A DNA stretch of 6,197 nt from Cellvibrionales bacterium UBA2511 (lineage in GTDB: Bacteria; Pseudomonadota; Gammaproteobacteria; Pseudomonadales; Porticoccaceae): positions 12,178 through 18,374 of the forward strand of contig DDNV01000052.1 in the NCBI GenBank assembly GCA_002341315.1, given 5' to 3'. Numbering within the stretch: position 1 is the stretch's first letter; every line of letters begins with the position of its first letter. This document shows positions 1 through 5,733 of the stretch, piece after piece. The translations under genes and the position numbers were made by a program. The notes below the pieces were generated by a model. It was not told the origin of the DNA and did not search any database. It saw nothing but the letters and a program-made list of their open reading frames with translations.

Positions 1-69
1 CCGGACCAAGAAAAGTACCTCCTGAGCTGTCCCCTCCAGCAATAACCGAACAACCGTCACGGCAGACAT
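1..69 (-). CDS. 5' end of a divergent gene, product uncertain (possibly a Nudix-type hydrolase)
   Basis: An ATG on the minus strand (69-67) opens a frame of 23 codons that stays open to the left edge. It starts MSAVTVVRLLLEG and ends EVLFLVR. An in-frame TAG lies two codons upstream (78-76), so coding cannot begin much earlier. No strong Shine-Dalgarno site precedes the ATG. The pattern of two hydrophobic strands, VTVVRLLLE and EVLFLVR, separated by a short turn resembles the first beta hairpin of Nudix hydrolases. That is only a resemblance over 23 residues, and the diagnostic Nudix box would lie outside the window. The divergent orientation to the antiporter gene and the coding-like composition support a real gene, but its identity is a guess. 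A GTG at 60-58 is an alternative start. Confidence 0.4.
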   Translation of the reverse strand, partial: MSAVTVVRLLLEGTAQEVLFLVR

Positions 70-264
70 TTTCAGCTATTTGCCACAACCCGAAAAATAC
101 CCAAAATATCGAACTGTACCATTTGCGGCTATTATCACTTAACCTCTCCATTACTTTGACTGGATAGGTAAAAACACCATACCGCTCGATCGGAAAAGTC
201 TGGCGCCTGAAAACAGCGCATTGCACACTCGCCTAAAAGACCTGTCGGGAAAGGGGCCCCATTA
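70..264. promoter_or_regulatory. Divergent intergenic region upstream of the antiporter gene
   Basis: This 195-bp gap lies between the presumed leftward gene and the antiporter gene and should hold both promoters. It is more AT-rich in its left half. Candidate signals are a TATTAT on the plus strand (130-135), a GATAAT on the minus strand (136-131), and a TTGACT on the plus strand (156-161). The TTGACT has only a poor -10 match (CATACC, 178-183) at 16-bp spacing. The antiporter Shine-Dalgarno site is AAGGGG (251-256), 8 bases before its ATG. I see no RNA gene, riboswitch or convincing terminator here. Confidence 0.4.
130..136. promoter_or_regulatory. Overlapping -10-like elements on both strands
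   Basis: TATTAT on the plus strand (130-135) and GATAAT on the minus strand (136-131) each match five of six bases of the sigma-70 -10 consensus, and they lie on top of each other between two divergent genes. Neither has a good -35 hexamer at 16-18 bp, so each alone is weak. Overlapping divergent -10 elements are known in bacteria and would fit the gene arrangement. Confidence 0.25.
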
Positions 265-1917
265 ATGCTGGGAAGTGTTTTTCTGGAAATTGGAGTCATA
301 TTGGGCCTGGCGGCAATTGGGGGCTTTATTGCCCAATTTTTGCGCCAACCACTGATTGTCGCTTTTATTGCAATCGGCATTCTGGTGGGGCCCTCCGGGT
401 TCGGCATGGTCTCCCACAGCAGCGAGATCGAGCTGTTTGCCCGGCTGGGTATCGCGCTGTTGCTGTTCGTGGTCGGGCTGAAGCTGGACCTGCACATCAT
501 CCGTACGGTTGGCCCGGTCGCCCTGGCATCCGGGCTCGGACAGGTACTGTTTACCTCAGTCGTGGGTTACCTGATCGCCCTGCTCATGGGCATGTCGCCA
601 GTCACCGCGCTCTACGTGGCTGTAGCCCTGACCTTCTCCAGCACGATTATTATTGTCAAACTGCTGTCCGACAAACGGGAGGTCGACTCTCTGCATGGCC
701 GAATCGCCGTGGGCTTTCTGATTGTTCAGGACATTGTGGTGGTACTGGTGATGATCGGCCTGACCGCCTTCGGTCAGGCTGAAGAAGGCATCAATATCGG
801 CCGGGAAGCACTGGTGATTCTGCTCAAGGGCGCCCTGATGTTGATCGGGGTGGCACTGTTAATGCGTTATGTGTTGCCGGGGTTGCTGCAACGCATGGCG
901 CATTCATCGGAATTGTTGATGTTATTTGCCATTGCCTGGGCCGTTCTCGGCGCATCAATTGGTGACCTGCTGGGTTTCAGCAAGGAGGTAGGGGCCTTTT
1001 TGGCAGGTATTTCCATCGCTTCGACAGCCTATCGTGAACAGGTCGCCGCCAGGCTGGTGAGTTTGCGCGATTTCCTGTTGTTATTCTTTTTTATCGAACT
1101 GGGCGCATCACTGGATATTCTTAATCTGGGTGGCCAGTTGGGAACAGCAATGATCTTCTCGCTGTTCGTACTGGTCGGCAATCCGCTGATCGTCATGGCG
1201 ATCATGGGGTATATGGGCTACCGTAAACGCACCGGCTTTCTGGCAGGACTGACAGTGGCACAGATCAGTGAGTTCTCCCTGATCCTGGCGGCACTCGGCC
1301 TCAGCCTCGGTCACTTGGGACAGGATACTGTGGGGCTTATCACCCTGGTGGGCCTGATTACCATCAGCGTTTCCACCTACATGATCCTTTATTCTCACCC
1401 GCTCTATGCCCGGCTTGCTCCCTGGCTGAGCATTTTTGAGCGCAAAGTGGCATACCGGGAACTGAGCACCACGGCCGGCGATGAAGAAAAAGTCGATATC
1501 CTGCTGATTGGCCTGGGCCGTTTCGGCGCGTCCGTCGCCACCAACCTGCGCCAGCGGGGTTGCCGTCTGCTGGCAGTGGATTTCGACCCACAAGCCGTCC
1601 AGTACCACACCCGCGACGGCTACGCAGTGCGCTATGGTGATGCCGAAGACCCCGAATTCATCGCCTCACTGCCCCTGTCCCGGGCAACCTGGGTTGTCAG
1701 TACGGTCCGCGACCGCGCCATCAACCGGATGATATTGCATGGACTCAAGCAACAGGGCTATAAAGGCAAGGTGGCTATTTCAGCCGCCGGCAGTTACGAC
1801 GCCAGGTTCTTTGAGCAGGCGGGGGTGGACATGGTATTGGTCCCCTATACTGATGCCGCCAGAGAAGCGGCGGCGCAATTGTTCCCACAAACAAAGGCCG
1901 ACAACCCGCAAGCCTGA
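265..1917 (+). CDS. Kef/YbaL-type cation:proton antiporter (CPA2 family) with RCK/TrkA-N domain
   Basis: A 550-residue inner-membrane antiporter expected to exchange a monovalent cation, probably K+, for H+. Residues 1 to about 385 form the CPA2 membrane domain with roughly a dozen hydrophobic helices. It contains the family segment from about residue 126 (TFSSTIIIVKLLSDK) to the Gln155-Asp156 pair in FLIVQDIVVV. That Q-D pair is typical of Kef-type proteins, where the aspartate is the ion/proton site. A soluble TrkA-N (RCK_N) domain follows from about residue 409, with the dinucleotide-binding glycines GLGRFG at 416-421 and the acidic Asp439 ending the second strand. The protein stops after this domain. 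It has no RCK_C domain and is close in length to E. coli YbaL but shorter than KefB and KefC. The ATG at 265 is preceded by AAGGGG (251-256) and starts directly into the first helix. The universal stress gene follows after 12 bp. Family assignment is secure; ion selectivity is inferred. Confidence 0.93.
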   Translation: MLGSVFLEIGVILGLAAIGGFIAQFLRQPLIVAFIAIGILVGPSGFGMVSHSSEIELFARLGIALLLFVVGLKLDLHIIRTVGPVALASGLGQVLFTSVVGYLIALLMGMSPVTALYVAVALTFSSTIIIVKLLSDKREVDSLHGRIAVGFLIVQDIVVVLVMIGLTAFGQAEEGINIGREALVILLKGALMLIGVALLMRYVLPGLLQRMAHSSELLMLFAIAWAVLGASIGDLLGFSKEVGAFLAGISIASTAYREQVAARLVSLRDFLLLFFFIELGASLDILNLGGQLGTAMIFSLFVLVGNPLIVMAIMGYMGYRKRTGFLAGLTVAQISEFSLILAALGLSLGHLGQDTVGLITLVGLITISVSTYMILYSHPLYARLAPWLSIFERKVAYRELSTTAGDEEKVDILLIGLGRFGASVATNLRQRGCRLLAVDFDPQAVQYHTRDGYAVRYGDAEDPEFIASLPLSRATWVVSTVRDRAINRMILHGLKQQGYKGKVAISAAGSYDARFFEQAGVDMVLVPYTDAAREAAAQLFPQTKADNPQA

Positions 1918-1929
1918 CAGGAGATCGAG

Positions 1930-2898
1930 ATGAGTCAGTTCAAGCGTATTCTCTACGTATCGGAGCCCGCTGTTAGCCAGGAACTGGCATTTGCTCGCGC
2001 AGTATCAATGGCCATCAACAACCAGGCCGAGCTGACTGTGATTGATATAATCTCACCCCTACCTATCAGCGCACACCTGCCCCCTGAGGCACCGAGTTCA
2101 GCCGAGCTAAAAGCAAAGCTGGTTGCAGAACGCTACAACGTACTGCAATCACTGATAGAACCCTATTCACGGGATAGCCAAATCACCCTGACAGTGGTTG
2201 AAGGCAAGTGTTTTCTGGAGGTCATCCGCACCGTTCTCAGAGACCGCCATGACCTGGTCATCAAGCCGGCAGAAAACCCGGACTTCATAGAGCGGCTGTT
2301 CGGCAGTGACGATATGCACCTGTTGCGAAAATGTCCCTGCCCGGTTTGGCTGATAAAGGAAGATGAGAAATCGAACTATCGTTGCATTATGGCTGCCCTG
2401 GATTTTGATCCGGAGGAACCGGCGTCGGCAGAACAGGGCCCCAACCCACAGATCATTGAATTTGCCACCTCACTCGCCATCGCGGATTTTGCCGACCTGC
2501 ATTTTGTGCACGCCTGGGATGCACCCGGTGAAATGTTGTTTCGGGTATGGAGTGACAACCCGGAAACAAGCAGTCTTAATTACACTGAGGGTGAACGCGC
2601 ACGACACCAGTCGATTATCGACACACTGGATCGTAAAATTCATGCGCGGGTTGGCGATGAAGTGTACGACTACCTGTCACCGCAATTTCATTTGCGACAG
2701 GGGCCTGCACCGAGGGTAATACCGGCGATGGCCAAGCAATTGCAGGCAGACCTTGTCGTGATGGGGACACTGGGTCGCACTGGAATATCGGGATTGATTA
2801 TCGGCAACACGGCTGAAGCCATTCTCGACCAACTGACCTGTTCAGTACTGGCCATTAAGCCGCCGGGGTTTGTTTCACCAGTGACCGTGGCTGAGTAG
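1930..2898 (+). CDS. UspE-like universal stress protein with two tandem Usp domains
   Basis: A 322-residue cytoplasmic protein, close in length to E. coli UspE, made of two universal stress (Usp) domains at about residues 3-145 and 150-312. The first opens with FKRILYVSEP and ends CPCPVWLIK (135-143). The second opens with YRCIMAALDFDP and ends SVLAIKPPG. The second domain carries the nucleotide-binding pattern G-x2-G-x9-G-N (Gly279, Gly282, Gly292-Asn293; MGTLGRTG and the following loop). The first domain lacks it: the equivalent stretch reads LVIKPAENPD and then FGSDD. One binding site is therefore probably degenerate. Start choice is clear: AGGAG (1919-1923) lies 6 bases before the ATG, and the antiporter stop codon is only 12 bp away, so the two genes are probably co-transcribed. 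UspE proteins act in stress resistance, motility and aggregation. Here the context suggests modulation of the antiporter, which is inference. Calling it uspE itself would go beyond the evidence. Confidence 0.92.
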   Translation: MSQFKRILYVSEPAVSQELAFARAVSMAINNQAELTVIDIISPLPISAHLPPEAPSSAELKAKLVAERYNVLQSLIEPYSRDSQITLTVVEGKCFLEVIRTVLRDRHDLVIKPAENPDFIERLFGSDDMHLLRKCPCPVWLIKEDEKSNYRCIMAALDFDPEEPASAEQGPNPQIIEFATSLAIADFADLHFVHAWDAPGEMLFRVWSDNPETSSLNYTEGERARHQSIIDTLDRKIHARVGDEVYDYLSPQFHLRQGPAPRVIPAMAKQLQADLVVMGTLGRTGISGLIIGNTAEAILDQLTCSVLAIKPPGFVSPVTVAE

Positions 2899-2922
2899 GC
2901 CGAGCGGATTAACCCTGTCAGC

Positions 2923-2941
2923 TTCAAGTCATTTGCTTGAA
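2923..2941 (+). other. Small stem-loop between the Usp and TrhA genes
   Basis: TTCAAG (2923-2928) and CTTGAA (2936-2941) pair perfectly across a 7-base loop, 25 bp after the Usp stop codon. The stem is AT-rich and is followed by A residues rather than a T run, so it is not a standard intrinsic terminator in either direction. It may be an mRNA end structure or chance. The rest of the 87-bp gap holds only a weak possible promoter: TTGAAA at 2937-2942 and an extended TGC-TAAAAC at 2960-2968, with a spacing of 20 that is too long. Confidence 0.25.
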
Positions 2942-2985
2942 AAACAGAAATCTATTACCTGCTAAAACCGAGAAAATGGAGCATT

Positions 2986-3642
2986 GTGTCATCATCACTC
3001 AAATCACGGGGGCGCGAGCAGTCCTCCGAAGAGGAAATTGCTAACAGTCTCAGCCATGGCGCAGGACTCCTGGCGGCTCTTATTGCCACACCCCCTCTGT
3101 TAATCCGTGCATCCCAACAGGACAACACTGGATTCATGATCGGCTCAGCGGTCTTTGCCCTGACGATGATACTGCTCTATCTTGCATCCATGCTCTATCA
3201 CGGCCTTCCCAGGGGGCACAGAAAGAAGCAGTTTCAGGTGATAGAACATTCGGCTATTTTTCTACTGATCGCCGGCACTTACACGCCCTTTACTCTGGGA
3301 GCGCTGCGGGGTGCATGGGGCTGGTCTCTTTTAGCGGCGATCTGGTGTCTGGCAGCCACAGGCGTCATACTCAAGGCGAGCAACAGGCTTAATCATCCGG
3401 TATTTTCCACCGGCCTTTATCTTTTAATGGGCTGGCTGATTGTGATTGCAGCCAACCCTTTGTGGCTTCACTTGCCGACACCGGGCCTGATCTGGCTCGC
3501 TTCAGGCGGCTTGGCCTATACCGTGGGGGTGGCTTTTTTCACCGCCGACGGCTATTTACGATACGGCCACTTTATCTGGCACTTGTTTGTCATGGCGGGG
3601 ACTACTTGCCACTATATTGCCATTTTCAACTATGCGGCCTGA
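2986..3642 (+). CDS. trhA: PAQR-family membrane protein, hemolysin III/TrhA type
   Basis: A 218-residue inner-membrane protein matching the usual length of the hemolysin III/YqfA/TrhA branch of the PAQR superfamily, with about seven hydrophobic helices. In bacteria these proteins are linked to membrane homeostasis; the hemolysin name is historical. Visible family motifs are EEEIANSLSHGAG (15-27) before the first helix, SMLYH (68-72), IEHSAIFLLIAGTYTPF (86-102), and the C-terminal His195, His199 and His209 in HFIWHLFV and TTCHY. His72, His195 and His199 correspond to the metal ligands of the superfamily. The aspartate usual before HSAI is glutamate here (Glu87). The start is a GTG at 2986 with GGAG (2978-2981) only 4 bases upstream. 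No in-frame ATG sits before the EEEIANSLSH motif, so the GTG is preferred. The 43-bp gap to the transglutaminase gene allows co-transcription. Family assignment is firm; substrate and physiological role are unknown. Confidence 0.92.
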   Translation: MSSSLKSRGREQSSEEEIANSLSHGAGLLAALIATPPLLIRASQQDNTGFMIGSAVFALTMILLYLASMLYHGLPRGHRKKQFQVIEHSAIFLLIAGTYTPFTLGALRGAWGWSLLAAIWCLAATGVILKASNRLNHPVFSTGLYLLMGWLIVIAANPLWLHLPTPGLIWLASGGLAYTVGVAFFTADGYLRYGHFIWHLFVMAGTTCHYIAIFNYAA

Positions 3643-3685
3643 CAGGTCCCATTCATAAGACTGTTTTGATACTGGACATTGCCCT

Positions 3686-4483
3686 ATGTGGTTACGAACT
3701 ACTTGCAGCATGAGCTTCGAAATCGACGTTCCGACACCCTTCATCTTCATGCTCAGACCACGCAGCGGTGGACAACAAAGGGTCGCACGGGAGGAATACA
3801 CGCTCACACCGGATTGCCCAATGGAGGAATTTACTGATAATTTCGGCAACCTCTGTCAGCGACTGCTGGGCCAGCCCGGTCCTTTTTCCATTACCACCTC
3901 TGCCGAGGTAAAGACAGTGGATACGATTGAACAGGCCCCGGGCGCGCCTTTTATCGAAGTACAGTATCTGCCGGACTCCATGCTCTGCTATCTGCTTCCC
4001 AGCCGCTACTGCGAATCGGATCGCTTTGTCCAGATGGCCAACGAAATTACCGCCGACCAACAACCGGGCTATGATCAGGTCAGCGCCATTCAGCGCTGGC
4101 TGCGTGAGCGCATTCGCTATGAGCCTATGCTCGGCAATGATCAACTCTCTGCGGCAGAAGTGAACATGCGCCAGTGGGGCGTCTGCCGTGATTTTGCCCA
4201 CTTGGGTATTGCCCTGTGCCGGAGCCTCAGCATTCCCGCCAGGATGGTCGTCGGCTACCTCTACGAGCTTGATCCTATCGATATGCATGCCTGGTTTGAA
4301 GCCTATGTGGGTGGTCAGTGGTACACCTTTGATGCGACACAACCGACGCTCAATGGCGGCTACGTGGCAATCGGCTATGGCCGGGACGCCGCCGATGTGG
4401 CTATTTACAACCAGTTTGGCCCGGCTGTCTCGCCGATCACGCAACGGGTAAGTGTGGTGCGGATAGACAGCGCCGGCGATTGA
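3686..4483 (+). CDS. Transglutaminase-like family protein (papain-like fold cysteine enzyme)
   Basis: A 265-residue protein without a signal peptide or membrane helix, so probably cytoplasmic. An N-terminal beta-rich region, about residues 1-95, is typical of bacterial transglutaminase-like proteins ([27 protein letters not shown]). The transglutaminase core covers about residues 120-220. The catalytic triad is complete: Cys167 in [11 protein letters not shown], His201 in [10 protein letters not shown] and Asp216 in YTFDATQPT. Such proteins may act as peptidases, amidases or crosslinking enzymes, and the sequence does not say which. The ATG at 3686 has a weak GGAC (3674-3677) about 8 bases upstream. 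An alternative ATG at 3710 (Met9) has no better ribosome site. Residues 2-8 resemble the extra leading strand of relatives, so the longer form is preferred with moderate confidence. The isomerase gene follows after 21 bp, indicating a likely operon. Confidence 0.88.
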   Translation: MWLRTTCSMSFEIDVPTPFIFMLRPRSGGQQRVAREEYTLTPDCPMEEFTDNFGNLCQRLLGQPGPFSITTSAEVKTVDTIEQAPGAPFIEVQYLPDSMLCYLLPSRYCESDRFVQMANEITADQQPGYDQVSAIQRWLRERIRYEPMLGNDQLSAAEVNMRQWGVCRDFAHLGIALCRSLSIPARMVVGYLYELDPIDMHAWFEAYVGGQWYTFDATQPTLNGGYVAIGYGRDAADVAIYNQFGPAVSPITQRVSVVRIDSAGD

Positions 4484-4504
4484 TTCTGAGGAGCAACCAA
4501 CACG

Positions 4505-5110
4505 ATGTACCTGGAATTCTGGTTTGACTTCGGCAGCACCTATTCCTACCCTGCCGCCATGCGTATCGAGGCCCTTGCGGTGGAGAGAAACATCCCGGTA
4601 CGGTGGCGCCCGTTCATGCTCGGAGCCATTTTCAAGCAACAGGGCTGGAACGACTCGCCATTCAACATCTACCCCGACAAAGGGCGCTACATGTGGCGTG
4701 ATATGACGCGAATCACCAGCCAGCTAGGCCTGCCCTGGCAAGAACCCTCTCGATTTCCGCGCAACGGCTTGCTGGCGGCACGGGCAGTCTGTACGGCACC
4801 GGATGCCCACTGGGTACCGCAGTTCTGTCGGGAGGTATTTTGCGCCAACTTTGAACACGACGAGGATATCGCCTCACCCGAGGTCATCGGCCGATGCCTG
4901 ACCGCCAGTGGCACAGTTGCACAACCTGTACTGGAAGAAACCGGTTCGGCGGAAACCAAAGATCGTCTTCATCAGCAGACCCGGATGGCCATCGAACAAC
5001 ATATCTTCGGTGCACCCTCGTTTCTGGTGGGCAGGGAACTGTTCTGGGGCAATGAGCGTCTGGAAACAGCGCTGGATTTCGCCGCCGGTGCTATCGCCTT
5101 TCCCGCGTAG
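4505..5110 (+). CDS. 2-hydroxychromene-2-carboxylate isomerase-like protein (DsbA/GST-kappa fold)
   Basis: A 201-residue cytoplasmic thioredoxin-fold protein of the DsbA family, in the branch of NahD-type 2-hydroxychromene-2-carboxylate isomerases and GST kappa. Family length is usual. The N-terminal strand leads into WFDFGSTYSYPA. Ser11 takes the place of the DsbA cysteine and matches the glutathione-activating serine of NahD, so this is not a disulfide oxidoreductase. Other family marks are RWRPFMLGAIF (33-43), FPRNGLLAARA, and the cis-proline loop GAPSFLVG with Pro171, followed by FWGNERLE. The ATG at 4505 is preceded by TGAGGAG (4487-4493) at 11 bases, and the transglutaminase stop is 21 bp upstream. 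In NahD the reaction belongs to naphthalene degradation and uses glutathione. No other aromatic-degradation gene is visible here, so the true substrate is probably another glutathione-dependent isomerisation or conjugation. That last point is inference. Confidence 0.9.
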   Translation: MYLEFWFDFGSTYSYPAAMRIEALAVERNIPVRWRPFMLGAIFKQQGWNDSPFNIYPDKGRYMWRDMTRITSQLGLPWQEPSRFPRNGLLAARAVCTAPDAHWVPQFCREVFCANFEHDEDIASPEVIGRCLTASGTVAQPVLEETGSAETKDRLHQQTRMAIEQHIFGAPSFLVGRELFWGNERLETALDFAAGAIAFPA

Positions 5111-5140
5111 GAGTAAATACCCAGAGCCAATGCCTGAACT

Positions 5141-5156
5141 GCATGCATGGGCATGC
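5141..5156 (+). other. Perfect 6-bp stem-loop after the isomerase gene
   Basis: GCATGC (5141-5146) and GCATGC (5151-5156) can pair around a 4-base loop ATGG, 30 bp after the isomerase stop codon. No T run follows, so it is not a canonical intrinsic terminator. It could be a transcript-end structure or a binding site, since each arm is itself a palindrome. The short length makes chance a real possibility. Confidence 0.3.
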
Positions 5157-5162
5157 CAATAG

Positions 5163-5192
5163 TTGATAACCAAGAAGGTATCACCCTATGAT
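5163..5192 (+). promoter_or_regulatory. Sigma-70-type promoter for the small membrane protein gene
   Basis: TTGATA (5163-5168) and TATGAT (5187-5192) each match five of six consensus bases, with an 18-bp spacer. Transcription would begin near 5199, giving a leader of about 20 bases that still contains the GGGAG ribosome site (5209-5213). This is the best promoter match in the window and suggests the downstream gene can be transcribed independently of the preceding cluster. Confidence 0.55.
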
Positions 5193-5218
5193 CGGGCAAT
5201 ACGTTTCCGGGAGCGCTT

Positions 5219-5611
5219 ATGCACAAGTCACTCTTGTTTTTCGCAGCCGGCTGCCTCGGCGCACTGGCCAACAGCCTCTCCGTCTGGCTTTTTGGCGATC
5301 TCGGTATATCGCAAGCACTGGGAGTCGCTATTGCCCCAGCCCTGTCCCCACAATGGCTCTACCCGCGGATCGTCTGGGGCGGGCTGTGGGGACTGCTGTT
5401 TTTGCTGCCGATATGGCAATCGAGATTGGTCTGGAAAGGGATGGTGCTGAGCCTGTTTCCCACTGCAGTGCAGCTGTTCATTGTATTTCCCCTGCAGGCA
5501 CAGAAGGGTATAGCCGGCCTGGAACTGGGGCTGCTGACACCGCTGCTGGTAATATTTTTTAACGGGATATGGGGTATCTGCACCGCGCTGGCGATCAAAC
5601 TGGCAAGATAA
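5219..5611 (+). CDS. Small four-helix membrane protein of unknown function
   Basis: A 130-residue, strongly hydrophobic protein that I cannot assign to a characterised family. Predicted helices by eye lie at about residues 3-24, 49-67, 72-92 and 103-127. Two glycine- and aromatic-rich segments stand out: GCLGALANSLSVWLFGDLGI (11-30) and the PQWLYPRIVWGGLWGLLFLLP stretch (about 44-64). They look like conserved motifs rather than generic membrane sequence. The only cluster of charge is in short loops (QSRLVWKG) and at the C-terminus (IKLAR). The ATG at 5219 has GGGAG (5209-5213) 5 bases upstream, which decides the start over an overlapping frame beginning at 5188. A promoter at 5163-5192 precedes it, and acnA follows after 122 bp. 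It is probably an inner-membrane protein; no catalytic or transport role can be read from the sequence. Confidence 0.8.
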   Translation: MHKSLLFFAAGCLGALANSLSVWLFGDLGISQALGVAIAPALSPQWLYPRIVWGGLWGLLFLLPIWQSRLVWKGMVLSLFPTAVQLFIVFPLQAQKGIAGLELGLLTPLLVIFFNGIWGICTALAIKLAR

Positions 5612-5690
5612 ACAAAGGTTACAGGGGTTTTGTAAATCCATTAATAAACTTCCCCACTATTTCGCATACAGACACGATTGCAGGCTTTGA

Positions 5691-5705
5691 CTATCCTTAG
5701 GCTAG
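5691..5705. promoter_or_regulatory. Imperfect palindrome upstream of acnA
   Basis: CTATCCTTAGGCTAG is a 15-bp inverted repeat with six of seven arm positions pairing around a central T. It ends 28 bp before the acnA start and directly follows TTGACT (5687-5692), which overlaps its first two bases. The TTGACT has no good -10 partner downstream. The site could be an operator or could include a -10-like TAGGCT (5699-5704). I cannot match it to a known regulator, and chance is possible. The rest of the 122-bp gap (5612-5733) shows only a weak 5-bp hairpin (TTACA 5619-5623, TGTAA 5631-5635) with no T run. Confidence 0.3.
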
Positions 5706-5733
5706 TGATCGAGCAATTGAAACAGGAGCGAGT

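Noticed and set aside
156..183. TTGACT followed by CATACC as a promoter for the antiporter gene.
   Set aside because: The -35 is good, but the -10 matches only three of six bases at 16-bp spacing, so I do not call it as a separate promoter.
253..260. GGGGCCCC palindrome directly before the antiporter start.
   Set aside because: It is an 8-bp self-complementary run that overlaps the ribosome-binding site and has no loop for a hairpin. It is most likely chance.
135..500. Minus-strand open frame of 121 codons over the antiporter start and upstream gap.
   Set aside because: It overlaps the conserved antiporter N-terminus, and its composition (Ser, Pro, Asn, Ile mixture) shows no domain or coding pattern.
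1108..1608. Minus-strand open frame of 166 codons inside the antiporter gene.
   Set aside because: The plus strand encodes conserved antiporter and TrkA-N sequence throughout. The antisense translation is His/Gln-rich and low in structure, as expected of a shadow frame.
3692..4639. A long open frame of 315 codons on the minus strand opposite the transglutaminase and isomerase genes.
   Set aside because: It lies antisense to two genes with complete family motifs, its translation has no recognisable domain or plausible ribosome site, and GC-rich codon use on the plus strand easily creates such frames.
5188..5562. Alternative plus-strand frame of 124 codons overlapping the small membrane protein.
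   Set aside because: Its ATG lies within the predicted -10 region and lacks a ribosome site. The frame starting at 5219 has a proper Shine-Dalgarno site and a coherent four-helix membrane profile.
5619..5635. Hairpin TTACA/TGTAA after the small membrane protein gene as a terminator.
   Set aside because: The stem is only 5 bp, AT-rich and lacks a downstream T run.
5228..5641. Minus-strand frame of 137 codons opposite the small membrane protein.
   Set aside because: It is rich in Gln, Cys and Pro without any domain, and is antisense to a better-supported gene with a promoter and ribosome site.
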